From Pseudomonas taiwanensis (lineage in GTDB: Bacteria; Pseudomonadota; Gammaproteobacteria; Pseudomonadales; Pseudomonadaceae), in contig NZ_QJRF01000060.1 in NCBI RefSeq assembly GCF_013393345.1, positions 226,090 through 290,089 of the forward strand: 64,000 nucleotides of DNA, in the 5' to 3' direction. Positions 17,033-26,922 of the stretch are shown one piece after another. Under the pieces are notes generated by a model. It searched no databases and was not told the DNA's origin. It was given only the letters and a program-made list of their open reading frames with translations. Made by a program: the position numbers and the translations under genes. The first letter of the stretch is position 1. Each line of letters opens with the position of its first letter.

Positions 17033-19290
17033 GCGAACTCTTCGAATGGGGAAGCACTCTGAGCGGCGGGGAGGCAGAGTTGTGCTACCCGATGACAGTT
17101 TCTCTCCTGCGCGCCTGTGAGCTTAATCCGTACATCGACGTCATCGAGCTTCGTTGGGACGACGAAGGCGGTCGACGAACTGAGCTCATTGTGGTTGATG
17201 CGAGTGACGCGACGGTGGCACGTGATAACCCGGCGGGAATTCGTCGTACTGAGCGACTGGCAATCGCAGTCAACCCTGACCTTCGCGTACCCGTGACCGT
17301 CCGCACATTGCGCAAGGACTTCCCCGCGCTTTCGCATCAGCACCCTACGCCTACCGACTCGCCGCGCATCCTGTGCTTGTACAACGTGGCCTGGAGCAGT
17401 GTCGAGCGTGCTTGGACTCCGGAACGCTTCCTGGATCGTATGTTCTGGTGGCTCAGGCAATCTGCAACACAGAACCTGCACCGCGACGACCAGCCCCTCG
17501 AACAGCTTTTCTATATGAGCCCGTACCAGCTGATCCTACCGGCTAACCATCTGGAGTTCGCAAAGGGGGACAACAACTACTTGGGCCTTCAGAGGGTGCC
17601 CTCCCCTCCCTCTGCACCGATTACGCTTCGGGCTCAGCCCGCAACTGCCGATGAGCTAGCTCAGCAGGGCCTGAAGGGCCTGCGTGTGCTCCCCTTGATG
17701 GTGGAAGGGGTCGGTTCATCTGAAGTTGTAGCGTTCCCAACCGATCTGGGGCAGCTTCAAGAACGTCTGATAGCCTGGGAAAGCAATCTCTGCGTGCCCT
17801 TGGCCGAAGCCATCGGGCAGGCGATTCCAAGTGAGGGATTATCAGCCAAGAATCAGCGGGAGGATGAAGCGTTTCTGATCCTGGTTTGGGTCCCTCGCAT
17901 CCGCAATGGCGAAGTCGAACGCCACGATATTCTCTGCTACGCGGTCCCCGCCTCATTGTTCGAGCTCGCCACGGCATTCGAGATCATCGGCCAAGCCGAC
18001 GACCACGGCCGCTACTTCCGCACCCAACTTATCGGTCACACTCCTGGCGCGCCGGAGACTGACGCTTGGCGTTCGATTCCGGTCTTGCCGGTCGAAGTAC
18101 GCGTGGCCATGGACAAAGAGCGTGCACGCCGCCTCTCGGCCATCGATAGTACTGCCGCGAGCTTCAACGGCGTTTTGGCCGGCGTCGGCTCACTCGGAGG
18201 ATTGCTCGCCAACCTCTGGCAGCGGGAAGCCTGGGGCGACTGGACTTATGTGGATCCAGACCAGTTACTACCCCACAACTTGCCGCGCCACGTTGCCTTC
18301 GATTTTGGGCTGGGCCAGGCGAAAGTCAGTGTTATGCGGTCCCTCGCCCAGCACGTCTATCCCGATCAGCCGGTACCCAATGCTATCGCGACCAGTATTA
18401 CTGAGCGTAGCGATACAGTCCTGGCCGCACTTGCCGCCGCCGACCTACTGGTGGATGTCACCACAACCCTGGATACCCCCCGGGAAATCGCTCTGCGCGA
18501 CGAAGCGCCAAGAACCGCCAACCTGTTCATTACACCTTCGGGCAATGGCTGCGTCCTCCTCCTTGAAGACACAGAACGCACCACGCGAGTCTCCGCCATG
18601 GAGGGCCAATACTATCGAGCCATCCTCCGCAATGACTGGGGAGCCGGCCATCTGAAGGACCACGCTGGAGATATGTGGGTCGGCGGCGGCTGCCGAGACA
18701 TTTCCGTCCAACTCCCCTTTGACCGCATCCACCTGCACGCGGGAATACTCTCCCGCCAGCTACGGAAATCCGTGTTGCAGGATGAGGCTCGTGCTTGCGT
18801 CTGGTCAGTCGATGAGGAATCGGAAGGGGTGACCTGCCATGAGATCGCATTAGCGCCCGTACGATCGACGACCCAGGCCGGTTGGTCCGTCATTTATGAC
18901 GAGGCGATCATCCAGCAGCTTAAGCACATCCGCGAACTCGCCCTGCCCAATGAAACGGGTGGGATTGTCTTGGGCGTCACTGATTTTGCTAGCCGAACCA
19001 TTGTCCTGGTCGAGGTATTGGGTCCACCTGCAGATAGCCAAGCCAGTCCATCCCACTTTGTCAGAGGCAAAGCGGGGCAGGAAGAGGCACTTCAGGAGGT
19101 TCATCGTCTTACTGCAGGCCTGGTGGATTACGTGGGCGAATGGCATTCCCATCCACGGGGATGTCCAGCGACGGCCAGTGCCGATGATCGTCGGCTGCTT
19201 GAAACAATGTCCGACTTGCTATCGAGCGAGGGGCTTCCGGTGGTCATGCTGATCGTGGCCGATCATGAGGTGTCGATCCATGTCCGCTGA
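17029..19290 (+). CDS. E2-E1-JAB triple-domain ubiquitin-like conjugation protein
   Basis: 753 residues in three parts. Residues 1-about 200 look like an E2-type domain: a HQHPTP segment, then ILCLYN with C116 as candidate catalytic Cys, followed by WTPERFLDRMFWWLRQSA. Residues about 380-560 form a ThiF/E1-type adenylating domain with the nucleotide loop GVGSLGG (about 386-392), YVDPD and HNLPRH. The C-terminal 130 residues are a JAB/JAMM protease: GGIVLG, then EWHSHPRG (H706, H708) and SADD (S717, D720). Type II CBASS splits the same activities between Cap2 (E2-E1) and Cap3 (JAB); here they are fused and no nucleotidyltransferase gene is present. No separate ubiquitin-like gene is visible. 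Domain calls for E1 and JAB are firm, E2 is good. Confidence 0.88.
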   Translation: MSELFEWGSTLSGGEAELCYPMTVSLLRACELNPYIDVIELRWDDEGGRRTELIVVDASDATVARDNPAGIRRTERLAIAVNPDLRVPVTVRTLRKDFPALSHQHPTPTDSPRILCLYNVAWSSVERAWTPERFLDRMFWWLRQSATQNLHRDDQPLEQLFYMSPYQLILPANHLEFAKGDNNYLGLQRVPSPPSAPITLRAQPATADELAQQGLKGLRVLPLMVEGVGSSEVVAFPTDLGQLQERLIAWESNLCVPLAEAIGQAIPSEGLSAKNQREDEAFLILVWVPRIRNGEVERHDILCYAVPASLFELATAFEIIGQADDHGRYFRTQLIGHTPGAPETDAWRSIPVLPVEVRVAMDKERARRLSAIDSTAASFNGVLAGVGSLGGLLANLWQREAWGDWTYVDPDQLLPHNLPRHVAFDFGLGQAKVSVMRSLAQHVYPDQPVPNAIATSITERSDTVLAALAAADLLVDVTTTLDTPREIALRDEAPRTANLFITPSGNGCVLLLEDTERTTRVSAMEGQYYRAILRNDWGAGHLKDHAGDMWVGGGCRDISVQLPFDRIHLHAGILSRQLRKSVLQDEARACVWSVDEESEGVTCHEIALAPVRSTTQAGWSVIYDEAIIQQLKHIRELALPNETGGIVLGVTDFASRTIVLVEVLGPPADSQASPSHFVRGKAGQEEALQEVHRLTAGLVDYVGEWHSHPRGCPATASADDRRLLETMSDLLSSEGLPVVMLIVADHEVSIHVR

Positions 19291-19399
19291 CCCTCACGTC
19301 GCGGTGCCGTGGCAGCAGCGGCGTCCAATCAATCGTCGCACCTGAATAGCACGACTCGAGCCGTCTCTTGCTCAAGGTCACACGAAGAGTTCATCGACC

Positions 19400-19879
19400 A
19401 TGATTTTTATAATCGTTCTCTACTTGCTTGCGCTGCTGGTAGGAGCCACCTATTCAATCGGTGCGATGGCACTCGGTTGGCTAACGCAGCCATATGAAGT
19501 GCTCCGCATCCCCTTGATGTGCGGGGCCATTGCCTGCGTCGGGGGATGCCTTTACTGCGTCAGAGCGGTGTACTTAAACAAATGCGTGTACAAACGTTGG
19601 GATCCAGACTGGTATGCCTGGTATTTCCTCAGACCGATTGCCAGCACAATATCTGGGGCAATTAGCTATCTATTCCTGAAAGCAGGCCTACTTGTGCTCG
19701 AGTCGAGCGCCAACGCAGGGGCAAGCGAAATTGGCTTCTTTGCACTTGCCTTCATAGCTGGTTTAAACGTCGACAAATTCGTCGCCAAGATCGAAGAAGT
19801 CGCCAAGGCCGTATGGGGCATAGAGAAAACCAGATCTGCTGAATCCATCCCTGGCCGGAGCAGCGGGCTCGAACAATGA
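19400..19879 (+). CDS. Small integral membrane protein downstream of the E2-E1-JAB gene
   Basis: 159 residues with an N-terminal hydrophobic helix (MIFIIVLYLLALLVGATYSI), a second around 38-58 with Cys residues (GAIACVGGCLYCV), a third around 80-100 and a fourth around 107-125, then a polar tail (VDKFVAKIEEVAKAVWGI). It starts 110 bases after the JAB stop; the RBS is weak (GAAGAG). It could be the membrane effector or substrate of the operon, or an independent gene. Family not recognised. Confidence 0.65.
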   Translation: MIFIIVLYLLALLVGATYSIGAMALGWLTQPYEVLRIPLMCGAIACVGGCLYCVRAVYLNKCVYKRWDPDWYAWYFLRPIASTISGAISYLFLKAGLLVLESSANAGASEIGFFALAFIAGLNVDKFVAKIEEVAKAVWGIEKTRSAESIPGRSSGLEQ

Positions 19880-20190
19880 AGCAGACCCCATATCGCTCAG
19901 TTGATAGTCCAGTCACGACCACAGCGAACTATCTATCAGCTGAACGTGTGGGCAACAGTTATGGTTGGGCTTGATGGCCCGTAGGCGATTTTCTGAACGA
20001 CCGGAGCTCACCAGGCTTAGGAGTAGTGCTGGACACGGTCACATGGGCACACCATCCAAGGTGGAAATGATTGCGCTGGGCGGCTGAGACTCTCTAATTC
20101 CCCCCTCCGCAGCGAATGCCTACTAGCAATGCGACATCAAAGACCCCATATTGATCGCGCGGTGATTGGTGCTAGTGGAGGGCGCCAGCG
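19880..20190. other. 311-base intergenic region before the Wadjet operon
   Basis: No gene visible. It should contain the Wadjet promoter. The translation signal GTGGAGGGCGCCAGCG just before the jetA ATG is clear. Confidence 0.4.
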
Positions 20191-21687
20191 ATGGACATCG
20201 ACATCAAGCGGCGAACCCAGGAGCTCATTCACGCCCGCCAGCAGAACCCAGCCTGGCAGCTACTGGCAGCCCGTCGCGCTCCCCTCGTCCTCAGCTGCCT
20301 GCAGAATCTTTTCGAAAAAAACCGAGACGGAATCGCTTTCGAAGATGCGCTGACTGGCTTGGCCGAACTCCTCGAACTACACGCCAATAACGACGCCTTC
20401 AATGACGATGGCGAAGATTTCAACGCCTCAGCGCGCAAAGAACTTCGCAGTTGGATCAAGCGGGGCTTGGTAGTCGAGCGGGACGGCCAGCTGTACGCCA
20501 CCGACGCGCTGGAAGCGGCAATGCGCTTCACCGCGAGCTTGGGCGCGCGAATCATGACCTCGACTGCCTCGCGCTTATCTATGGTGCAGCGCGAAATCGA
20601 AAGCTTGCAGTCCAGCCTCAACCCGGACCCTCGCAGCCGCGCGGACCACATCAAGCGAAAGATCACCGAGCTCGAAGCAGAGCTGGAAGCCGTCAATGCT
20701 GGACACGTTCCTGTTCTGCCCCCCGTAGAAGCCACCGAACGCATTCGGGAAATCTATGGCCTGGCAACTAGCCTGCGGGCTGACTTCCGGCGCGTCGAAG
20801 ACTCGTACCGAGAGGCTGACCGGCGACTGCGGCAGTCCATCGTCAGCGAGAGGAATAACCGCGGCGATATCGTCGACAAGATGCTGAACAGCCACGACGA
20901 CCTGCTGGAAACACCCGAGGGCCGAGTCTTTCACAGCTTCCAGCTGCAGCTCTCGCGTTCGGCGGAGTTGCAGAACATGAAGATGCAACTGCGCGCCATC
21001 GCCACCCACCCCGTGACCTCGACCGCACTGAACCGTCAGCAGCAAACCGAGTTGCGCTGGCTGATTCTTCGATTGGTGGAAGAGTCCGCAGGGGTCATTC
21101 GCGCCCGGGCCCGCAGCGAGCGAGACGTGAAGGGCTTCCTCAAAACAGGGCTGGCCGCCGAACACCATCGCGTGGGCGAGTTGATCAACGACATCCTCCA
21201 GCAGGCGTTGGATTTGGATTGGAGCAGCGCAGACACTCGCCGCACACCCGCCCCTATTCCGCCCGTTGCGGTGGCCTTCCCCAACCTGCCGCTGATTGAG
21301 CGACTACGATTCAAGGCCCTGGCCGGGAACGAGGAGCAGTCACTCGAGCTAGCCCCGGCTGCACTGGACCTGACAGATCTCGATGAGGACTTCTGGGACG
21401 CTCTGGATGGCCTGGACAGACAGGCACTAGTCACCCAGACACTCGAGGTGCTGGAGACCAGCGGCCGTCCCATGAGTATCGCGGAGCTCGCAGTTCAGCT
21501 CCCCCCGACACATGACCTCGAGACTCTCGCGTTGTGGCTCAGCATGGCCCGGGAAGTCGACGTCCCCATTCTCGACGACCGGGAGCAGGTCGATGTCGTT
21601 GCCCGTGAGGGTGTCGGTTTACGTTTCGAAGTTCCTCGAGTGCAGTTAGAAGCCGCACCGCTACGGCAAATGGATTGGGAGGTGTGA
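20191..21687 (+). CDS. jetA: Wadjet type I protein JetA (DUF3375)
   Basis: 498-residue DUF3375 protein, the kleisin-like subunit of the Wadjet anti-plasmid complex. In known Wadjet systems JetA bridges the SMC-like JetC dimer and binds JetB. The N-terminal half holds winged-helix-like and coiled segments (IDIKRRTQELIHARQQNPAW, ASRLSMVQREIESLQSSL), the C-terminal half another folded domain. It is the first of four tightly packed genes in the order JetA-B-C-D, the standard order of type I. Confidence is high because all four partners are present. Confidence 0.93.
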   Translation: MDIDIKRRTQELIHARQQNPAWQLLAARRAPLVLSCLQNLFEKNRDGIAFEDALTGLAELLELHANNDAFNDDGEDFNASARKELRSWIKRGLVVERDGQLYATDALEAAMRFTASLGARIMTSTASRLSMVQREIESLQSSLNPDPRSRADHIKRKITELEAELEAVNAGHVPVLPPVEATERIREIYGLATSLRADFRRVEDSYREADRRLRQSIVSERNNRGDIVDKMLNSHDDLLETPEGRVFHSFQLQLSRSAELQNMKMQLRAIATHPVTSTALNRQQQTELRWLILRLVEESAGVIRARARSERDVKGFLKTGLAAEHHRVGELINDILQQALDLDWSSADTRRTPAPIPPVAVAFPNLPLIERLRFKALAGNEEQSLELAPAALDLTDLDEDFWDALDGLDRQALVTQTLEVLETSGRPMSIAELAVQLPPTHDLETLALWLSMAREVDVPILDDREQVDVVAREGVGLRFEVPRVQLEAAPLRQMDWEV

Positions 21688-21688
21688 G

Positions 21689-22447
21689 ATGGGAAACGTC
21701 TTCGATGAGTTAGCGGCCCGCAGGGAGCCTGAGGATGCTGATGAGCAGGAAGGCGGCGTGGTCGCGGAAGTACCCTCCCACACCGCGGCAAACCCTGAAG
21801 ACCAGGCGAGCTACACGCCTGTTCAGTTAAGAGAGTGCAGTCAGGAACTGCTGCGAGTCGGCCTGCTCGAGGCTTCAGCCAAACCCAATTTATATCGGAT
21901 TGCCCTTACCCAAACTGGCGCGATCAACACCATCTTCGAACCCTTCGATCTGGCGCTTCGCATTGACGAGATTCGGGGCCTCGCCTATCTCATCGTGTCT
22001 CAACGAATCTTTGCCGACGACGAGGATGAATGGTCCCATCCCTTGGTCCGTAAACAGCGACTCACTCTGGAGCAATCGCTGTTGCTGGCCCTCCTTCGTC
22101 AGCACTATGTCGTATACGAGCAAGAGGCTGGCATCGGCGGCGGAGACGCTAAAGTCGCACTTGAGGAGTTGCTGCCGCAGCTGCAGCTCTTTCTCGGAGC
22201 CCTAGGCAGTGACCAACGGGAGCAGACTCGCCTGCGTAACCTCCTGGAGCAGCTCAGAGCCCATGGCGTGGTTTCAGAGGTCAACCAGCACGACCAAGTC
22301 TCGATCAGGCCGATCATTGCCCATCTTGCCAACCCCGAGAATCTGGTGAGCCTCCTTCAGGCGCTCAAAGCCAAGTCCCGATCCGCCCAGGAAGCCGGCG
22401 CGACGAAGCCCGAAGAAGCCGAGGAGGTGAACCGTGACGATGCCTGA
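21689..22447 (+). CDS. jetB: Wadjet type I protein JetB (DUF4194)
   Basis: 252-residue DUF4194 protein, the KITE-like subunit that binds the JetA kleisin. Recognisable segments are SYTPVQLRECSQELLRVGLL, FDLALRIDEIRGLAYLI and HPLVRKQRLTLEQSLLLALL. It begins one base after the jetA stop (GTGTGAGATG) and runs 14 bases into jetC. Acidic C-terminus. Role follows from the family. Confidence 0.93.
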   Translation: MGNVFDELAARREPEDADEQEGGVVAEVPSHTAANPEDQASYTPVQLRECSQELLRVGLLEASAKPNLYRIALTQTGAINTIFEPFDLALRIDEIRGLAYLIVSQRIFADDEDEWSHPLVRKQRLTLEQSLLLALLRQHYVVYEQEAGIGGGDAKVALEELLPQLQLFLGALGSDQREQTRLRNLLEQLRAHGVVSEVNQHDQVSIRPIIAHLANPENLVSLLQALKAKSRSAQEAGATKPEEAEEVNRDDA

Positions 22448-25400
22448 AGCAACAAACCTGGTGCTCAGGGATCTGATCCCCGACACGCCCTATCTTCTGA
22501 CTGGAATCGACCTGTTCAACTGGGGCTCCTTCGGCAATCGGCATACCGCGGAGATTGATTTGCGGGGCACCGCGATCATCGGCCAGACCGGTAGCGGCAA
22601 GACAACGTTGATAGACGCCTTCATGACCCTGATCACTGCTCAACCGCGCTACAACCTGGCGTCGACTGGTGGGCACGAAAGCGATCGGGACCTCGTGTCC
22701 TACGTTCGAGGGGTCTCCGGGGCTGGACGCAGTGGCGACATGGACCACATTGCCCGTCCGCAGAAAACCGTCACCGGCATTGCCGCGCGCTTTAGGAATG
22801 AACAAGACACCTTGTGCATCGGTGCCCTGTTCGCATTCGATGGAAGCAGCTCATCCCCTTCCGACCTGGATCGGATATGGCTCTTTTCCCGGGTGCCGGG
22901 AATGGGGTTGGATGATTGGCTTGAGCATCATCATGTCGGCGGCAATCGTGCGCTGAAAAGCCTGGCAAAGGAGACCCCGGGGCTGTTCGTCAACGAGAGC
23001 AAAGTCCACTATCTGGCTCAGCTGAGGCGCTTCTTCGATGTTGGCGAGAATGCGTTCACCCTGCTCAACCGGGCAGCGGGGCTCAAGCAGTTGAACAGTA
23101 TCGACGATCTCTTCCGCGAACTGGTGCTCGACGACCACTCTGCGTTCCAACGTGCGGCTGAGGTAGCTTCGGAGTTCGACAACCTCACCGCCATCCACCA
23201 AGAGCTGGAGGTCGCACGCAAGCAGCGAGACTCGCTGCTTCCAATCGCACCTGCATGGCAATCACACAACGACCTTTTGGAACGGAAAAACCAGTGTGCC
23301 GAGTTGTTGAGGATCGCCCCCATCTGGTTTGCGACGAAGGCATACCAACTCTGGGGAACGCGACTGCAGAGCCTCAATGAGGAGCTACGGAAGAACCAGG
23401 ACCGTCGGGATGAGCTGGAGCCTCAAAGGAATGCCCAGGCAGCGCTCGAACAGACCCTGCGAGATACCTATTTGCAGAGCGGCGGCTCCAGCATCGAAGC
23501 CCTAAGAGAAGAGATCAATTGGCAGCGAGGCCGATGTCGAAATCTGGAGGGCGCCGCTGATGAGTACCGGCGTGTTGCTCGGAAGCTGGAGCTAGATGAA
23601 ACGATTTCAAGGGAATCCTTTCACGCGAACAAGCTGAAAATCGACTCGCTCGCGCCGCAGCTCGAATCGGACCTGAAAGCACTGGAACAAGCTGCTTGGG
23701 ATCAAGGTGTTCTACTGCAGGCACAAAGCAAAGCTCTCGAGGACCTAGAAAGGGAGCTACACGATGCCAAGTCCCGACCCAATTCGAATATCCCCTCTGA
23801 ACCCAATCAGTTTCGAACGGCACTGGCCGAGTACCTTGGCCTGGACAACACGGCCCTACCGTTCCTGGCCGAGTTGGTGGAAGTCAAAAGCGAGGAAGCA
23901 CAATGGCGAGGTGCAATAGAACGCGCGATTGGCGCCCATCGCTTACGCATTCTGGTACCGAGTGAATCGCTCAAGTCCGCTCTGAGATGGGTAAACGGTA
24001 GGCACAACGACTTCCATGTCCGCCTGCTGGATGCTCGGGAGCCCAAGCAACCTGCAGTCTTCTTTGAGGATGGCTTTACTCGCAAACTGACTTTCAAACC
24101 GAAGTCCCCCTACCTAGCCGCCGTGAAGAAGTTCCTGAGCGGCATCGATCGCCACTGCGTCGGATCCGCCGAAGCGCTCGAGGGCACTGAGCATGGCATG
24201 ACCGCTCAGGGCCTCATGTCGGGGAAAGCAGGCCTGTATGACAAGCAGGACAATATCCGCTTGGAAAAGGGCTGGCTTACCGGCTTCGACAACTCGGATC
24301 AGCTCCGAGAACTGGCCCTGCGCTTGATCGAGGCGCGCGAACTCGCCAAGGAGCTGAAAGAGGCCTGCGAAGCAGCCCAAGCCAAAGCGAATCTCGCCAG
24401 ACAGAAGCACGGCCTACTCGAGCCGTTTGTGCTGCTGCGCTACGACGATATCGACCTGCCAGGTGCAGAACAGGCACTGCAGTCACTACAAGAACGCCTG
24501 AAACTGTTAGAGGCCCCCGACTCAGATACCGCCCAAGCCAAGGAGCGATGGTCGGAGGTTAAATCGCAGCTTACAAAGCTCGATGAAGCCCTCAATGACC
24601 TAAAGATCAATCAAGGGGTACTCGCGCAGGATGTCGGCGCCTGCACGGAAAACCAGTCCCATGCATACAGGCGCACCGGGGCTGGGCTTTCAGACGCGCA
24701 CGTATCGCTTTCCGAGGAGCATTTCCACCTACCGACCGATTGCGAGGCAAAGTCCGTATCGGATCACGAACAGTCCGCGTTGCGCGGGTTAGTAGCCCAA
24801 CAAGACAAACTGAGCGAGAAAATTCTGGAAAGCTCCAAGACTCTTGTCCGCCTCATGGAAAACGCAAAGAAGGAAGACCAGGGCCCACTCGTCGATGTAC
24901 GCACCGAACTGGAGGATGTGCCCAGCTACCTCGAGCGGCTGAGGATACTGATTGAAGAAGCTTTGCCGGAAAAGCAGCAGCGCTTCCTGGACTATCTGAA
25001 TCAGTCCTCGGACCAGGGCGTCACGCAACTTCTCCGTGGCGTCGACAATCAAGTGTCCATTATCGAGGAACGCATTGGCGAGCTAAATGACACGATGCGC
25101 CGTGTCGATTTCCAACCTGGCCGATATCTTCGATTGGAGCCCAAGCAAGTCGTTCACGACCTGCTCAAAGCACTGCATGCTGCTCAACGCGTACTGCTCA
25201 CAGCAGCGTTGAAGGACGACCAAGGCGAGAGCCACTTCCGCGCCTTGGCTCACATCATCAACATGCTCCGCGATGCCAGCGAGCGTAAGGCCACACTAGG
25301 AGCCAAGGCGCTACTGGACCCGCGTTATCGGCTGCATTTCTCCGTCTCGGTGATTGAGCGCGAGACAGGAGCGACCATCGAAACGCGTACCGGTTCGCAG

Positions 25401-25745
25401 GGCGGAAGCGGCGGCGAAAAGGAAATCATCGCCAGCTACATCCTTACAGCATCGCTCAGCTACGCCCTGTGCCCAGATGGAAGCAGCAAACCTCTTTTCG
25501 GGACGATCATTCTCGATGAGGCCTTCTCCAAGAGCTCCCAAGCCGTGGCTGGCCGCATCATTTCTGCCCTCAGGGAGTTCGGTTTGCATCCCCTCTTTGT
25601 CACCCCCAACAAGGAAATGCGACTGCTGCGGGCCCATACCCGCTCGGCGATCCTGATTCATCGCAAGGGGCAGCAATCGACCATGACTTCGCTGTCTTGG
25701 GAGGAGCTGGAAGCCGCAAAGCCAAGGGAATCTGACCAGCAATGA
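22434..25745 (+). CDS. jetC: Wadjet type I SMC-like ATPase JetC
   Basis: 1103-residue SbcC/MukB-like ATPase. Walker A is GQTGSGKTT at residues 50-58; long coiled coils fill the middle (about 250-420 and 620-930), interrupted by a hinge-like region around 460-560; the ABC signature GGSGGEKE and the Walker B FGTIILDEAF lie near the C-terminus. JetC extrudes DNA loops and with JetD cuts closed circular plasmids. Start GTG is preferred because GAGGAGGTG sits just before it; an ATG two codons later is an alternative. It overlaps jetB by 14 bases and jetD by four. Confidence 0.93.
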   Translation: MTMPEATNLVLRDLIPDTPYLLTGIDLFNWGSFGNRHTAEIDLRGTAIIGQTGSGKTTLIDAFMTLITAQPRYNLASTGGHESDRDLVSYVRGVSGAGRSGDMDHIARPQKTVTGIAARFRNEQDTLCIGALFAFDGSSSSPSDLDRIWLFSRVPGMGLDDWLEHHHVGGNRALKSLAKETPGLFVNESKVHYLAQLRRFFDVGENAFTLLNRAAGLKQLNSIDDLFRELVLDDHSAFQRAAEVASEFDNLTAIHQELEVARKQRDSLLPIAPAWQSHNDLLERKNQCAELLRIAPIWFATKAYQLWGTRLQSLNEELRKNQDRRDELEPQRNAQAALEQTLRDTYLQSGGSSIEALREEINWQRGRCRNLEGAADEYRRVARKLELDETISRESFHANKLKIDSLAPQLESDLKALEQAAWDQGVLLQAQSKALEDLERELHDAKSRPNSNIPSEPNQFRTALAEYLGLDNTALPFLAELVEVKSEEAQWRGAIERAIGAHRLRILVPSESLKSALRWVNGRHNDFHVRLLDAREPKQPAVFFEDGFTRKLTFKPKSPYLAAVKKFLSGIDRHCVGSAEALEGTEHGMTAQGLMSGKAGLYDKQDNIRLEKGWLTGFDNSDQLRELALRLIEARELAKELKEACEAAQAKANLARQKHGLLEPFVLLRYDDIDLPGAEQALQSLQERLKLLEAPDSDTAQAKERWSEVKSQLTKLDEALNDLKINQGVLAQDVGACTENQSHAYRRTGAGLSDAHVSLSEEHFHLPTDCEAKSVSDHEQSALRGLVAQQDKLSEKILESSKTLVRLMENAKKEDQGPLVDVRTELEDVPSYLERLRILIEEALPEKQQRFLDYLNQSSDQGVTQLLRGVDNQVSIIEERIGELNDTMRRVDFQPGRYLRLEPKQVVHDLLKALHAAQRVLLTAALKDDQGESHFRALAHIINMLRDASERKATLGAKALLDPRYRLHFSVSVIERETGATIETRTGSQGGSGGEKEIIASYILTASLSYALCPDGSSKPLFGTIILDEAFSKSSQAVAGRIISALREFGLHPLFVTPNKEMRLLRAHTRSAILIHRKGQQSTMTSLSWEELEAAKPRESDQQ

Positions 25746-26893
25746 AATCGCCTAGCGATTGGTCCCGAAAGCTTGCGAAACAATGGCAGCAGGCCGAGTT
25801 GCGGGAGGCGCGCCTGCTGCACCCGGGAAGCTGGCCATTGGAGCTGAGGATTGGAAAACCCAGCACAGAGGTCTTTACCCAGGAGTCCGAGCGCGTTCGG
25901 CAGCATGTTCAGGCCTGGCGACAGGTCACCATTGGCTATGTGGATTTTCGTCCTGAATCCTATCGTGCCGGCAGTGAGTCGATTTCCATGCCGCACACCT
26001 GGAAACTGAGAACACCTTCGGAGTGGGTACAAGCTACTCAGGATGCAGTCATTCAGTCGGAATTTCAGCGCCTAGCACAATTGGTGAAGGCCGTCCCGGA
26101 TCCCCAGTTCCGAGCGTTAATGGTACGCCAGCGGCGTCTGGTGCTGGATCGCCCACCGGAAGAGGTTATCCGCTGCGCCGAAGTGGCGATGCTTCTGGAG
26201 CAAGGTTGCGCGGCAGGACGTCCGCTGCGGGCCCTAGCGACAGGCAACATCGACAGCAAGTTCTTCGAGCGTAACCGGTCCCTAGTCACACAGTTCCTTA
26301 ATCTTCGTTTCGACGGTCTGACCTCCTCGATGGGGCTTGAGCGATTTCTTGGCGCCGAGGAATTCACCGATCACTGGCTCCTGTTGGTCCCCTTGGCCGC
26401 TGGACTTCTACCCTTCGATCAACAAAGGGCCCCTGTTCAGTCACTTACGTCGATGCCCGCATCGGTCAGCCACATCGTCGTGGTAGAAAACGAACGCTGC
26501 ATCCACCAACTCCCGCCACTTCCTGGAACTGTTGCCATCCTGGGAGCAGGGCTGAATCTGGAGTGGATGAAAGGCGATTGGCTGGGCAGACGGCGAGTAG
26601 CCTACTGGGGAGACATGGATACGTGGGGCCTTGCAATGTTGGCCAAGGCCCGCATATATCAGCCAGAGCTGGAATCAGTCCTCATGTCAGTCGAGCATTT
26701 CGAACATCACCAAGCGTCACTTGCCGTCATTGAGCCCTCGACGGCCGGAGCCACGCCACCTCCGGAACTCAGCGAGGACGAGAAAGCTCTCTACAAACAT
26801 TTGCTGGAGGTAACACGAGGGCGCCTTGAGCAAGAGTTTCTACCCGTGGAACTGGTCTCCAGCGAATTGCGTGACTGGCATAGGAGTGAGTAG
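25742..26893 (+). CDS. jetD: Wadjet type I nuclease JetD (DUF3322/DUF2220)
   Basis: 383 residues: N-terminal DUF3322 and C-terminal DUF2220 Toprim-like nuclease domain. The Toprim signatures are visible as VVVENE (metal-binding Glu) and YWGDMDTWG (DxD). JetD is the topoisomerase VI-like subunit that cleaves the extruded plasmid. ATGA overlap with jetC. The system looks intact and in frame throughout, so it is probably functional. Confidence 0.93.
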   Translation: MKSPSDWSRKLAKQWQQAELREARLLHPGSWPLELRIGKPSTEVFTQESERVRQHVQAWRQVTIGYVDFRPESYRAGSESISMPHTWKLRTPSEWVQATQDAVIQSEFQRLAQLVKAVPDPQFRALMVRQRRLVLDRPPEEVIRCAEVAMLLEQGCAAGRPLRALATGNIDSKFFERNRSLVTQFLNLRFDGLTSSMGLERFLGAEEFTDHWLLLVPLAAGLLPFDQQRAPVQSLTSMPASVSHIVVVENERCIHQLPPLPGTVAILGAGLNLEWMKGDWLGRRRVAYWGDMDTWGLAMLAKARIYQPELESVLMSVEHFEHHQASLAVIEPSTAGATPPPELSEDEKALYKHLLEVTRGRLEQEFLPVELVSSELRDWHRSE

Positions 26894-26922
26894 CACATCC
26901 TAGGACGGTGAAATGCATGTAG

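Noticed and set aside
14878..19879. Type II CBASS
   Set aside because: E1, E2 and JAB are present, but no CD-NTase or nucleotide-gated effector gene is found.
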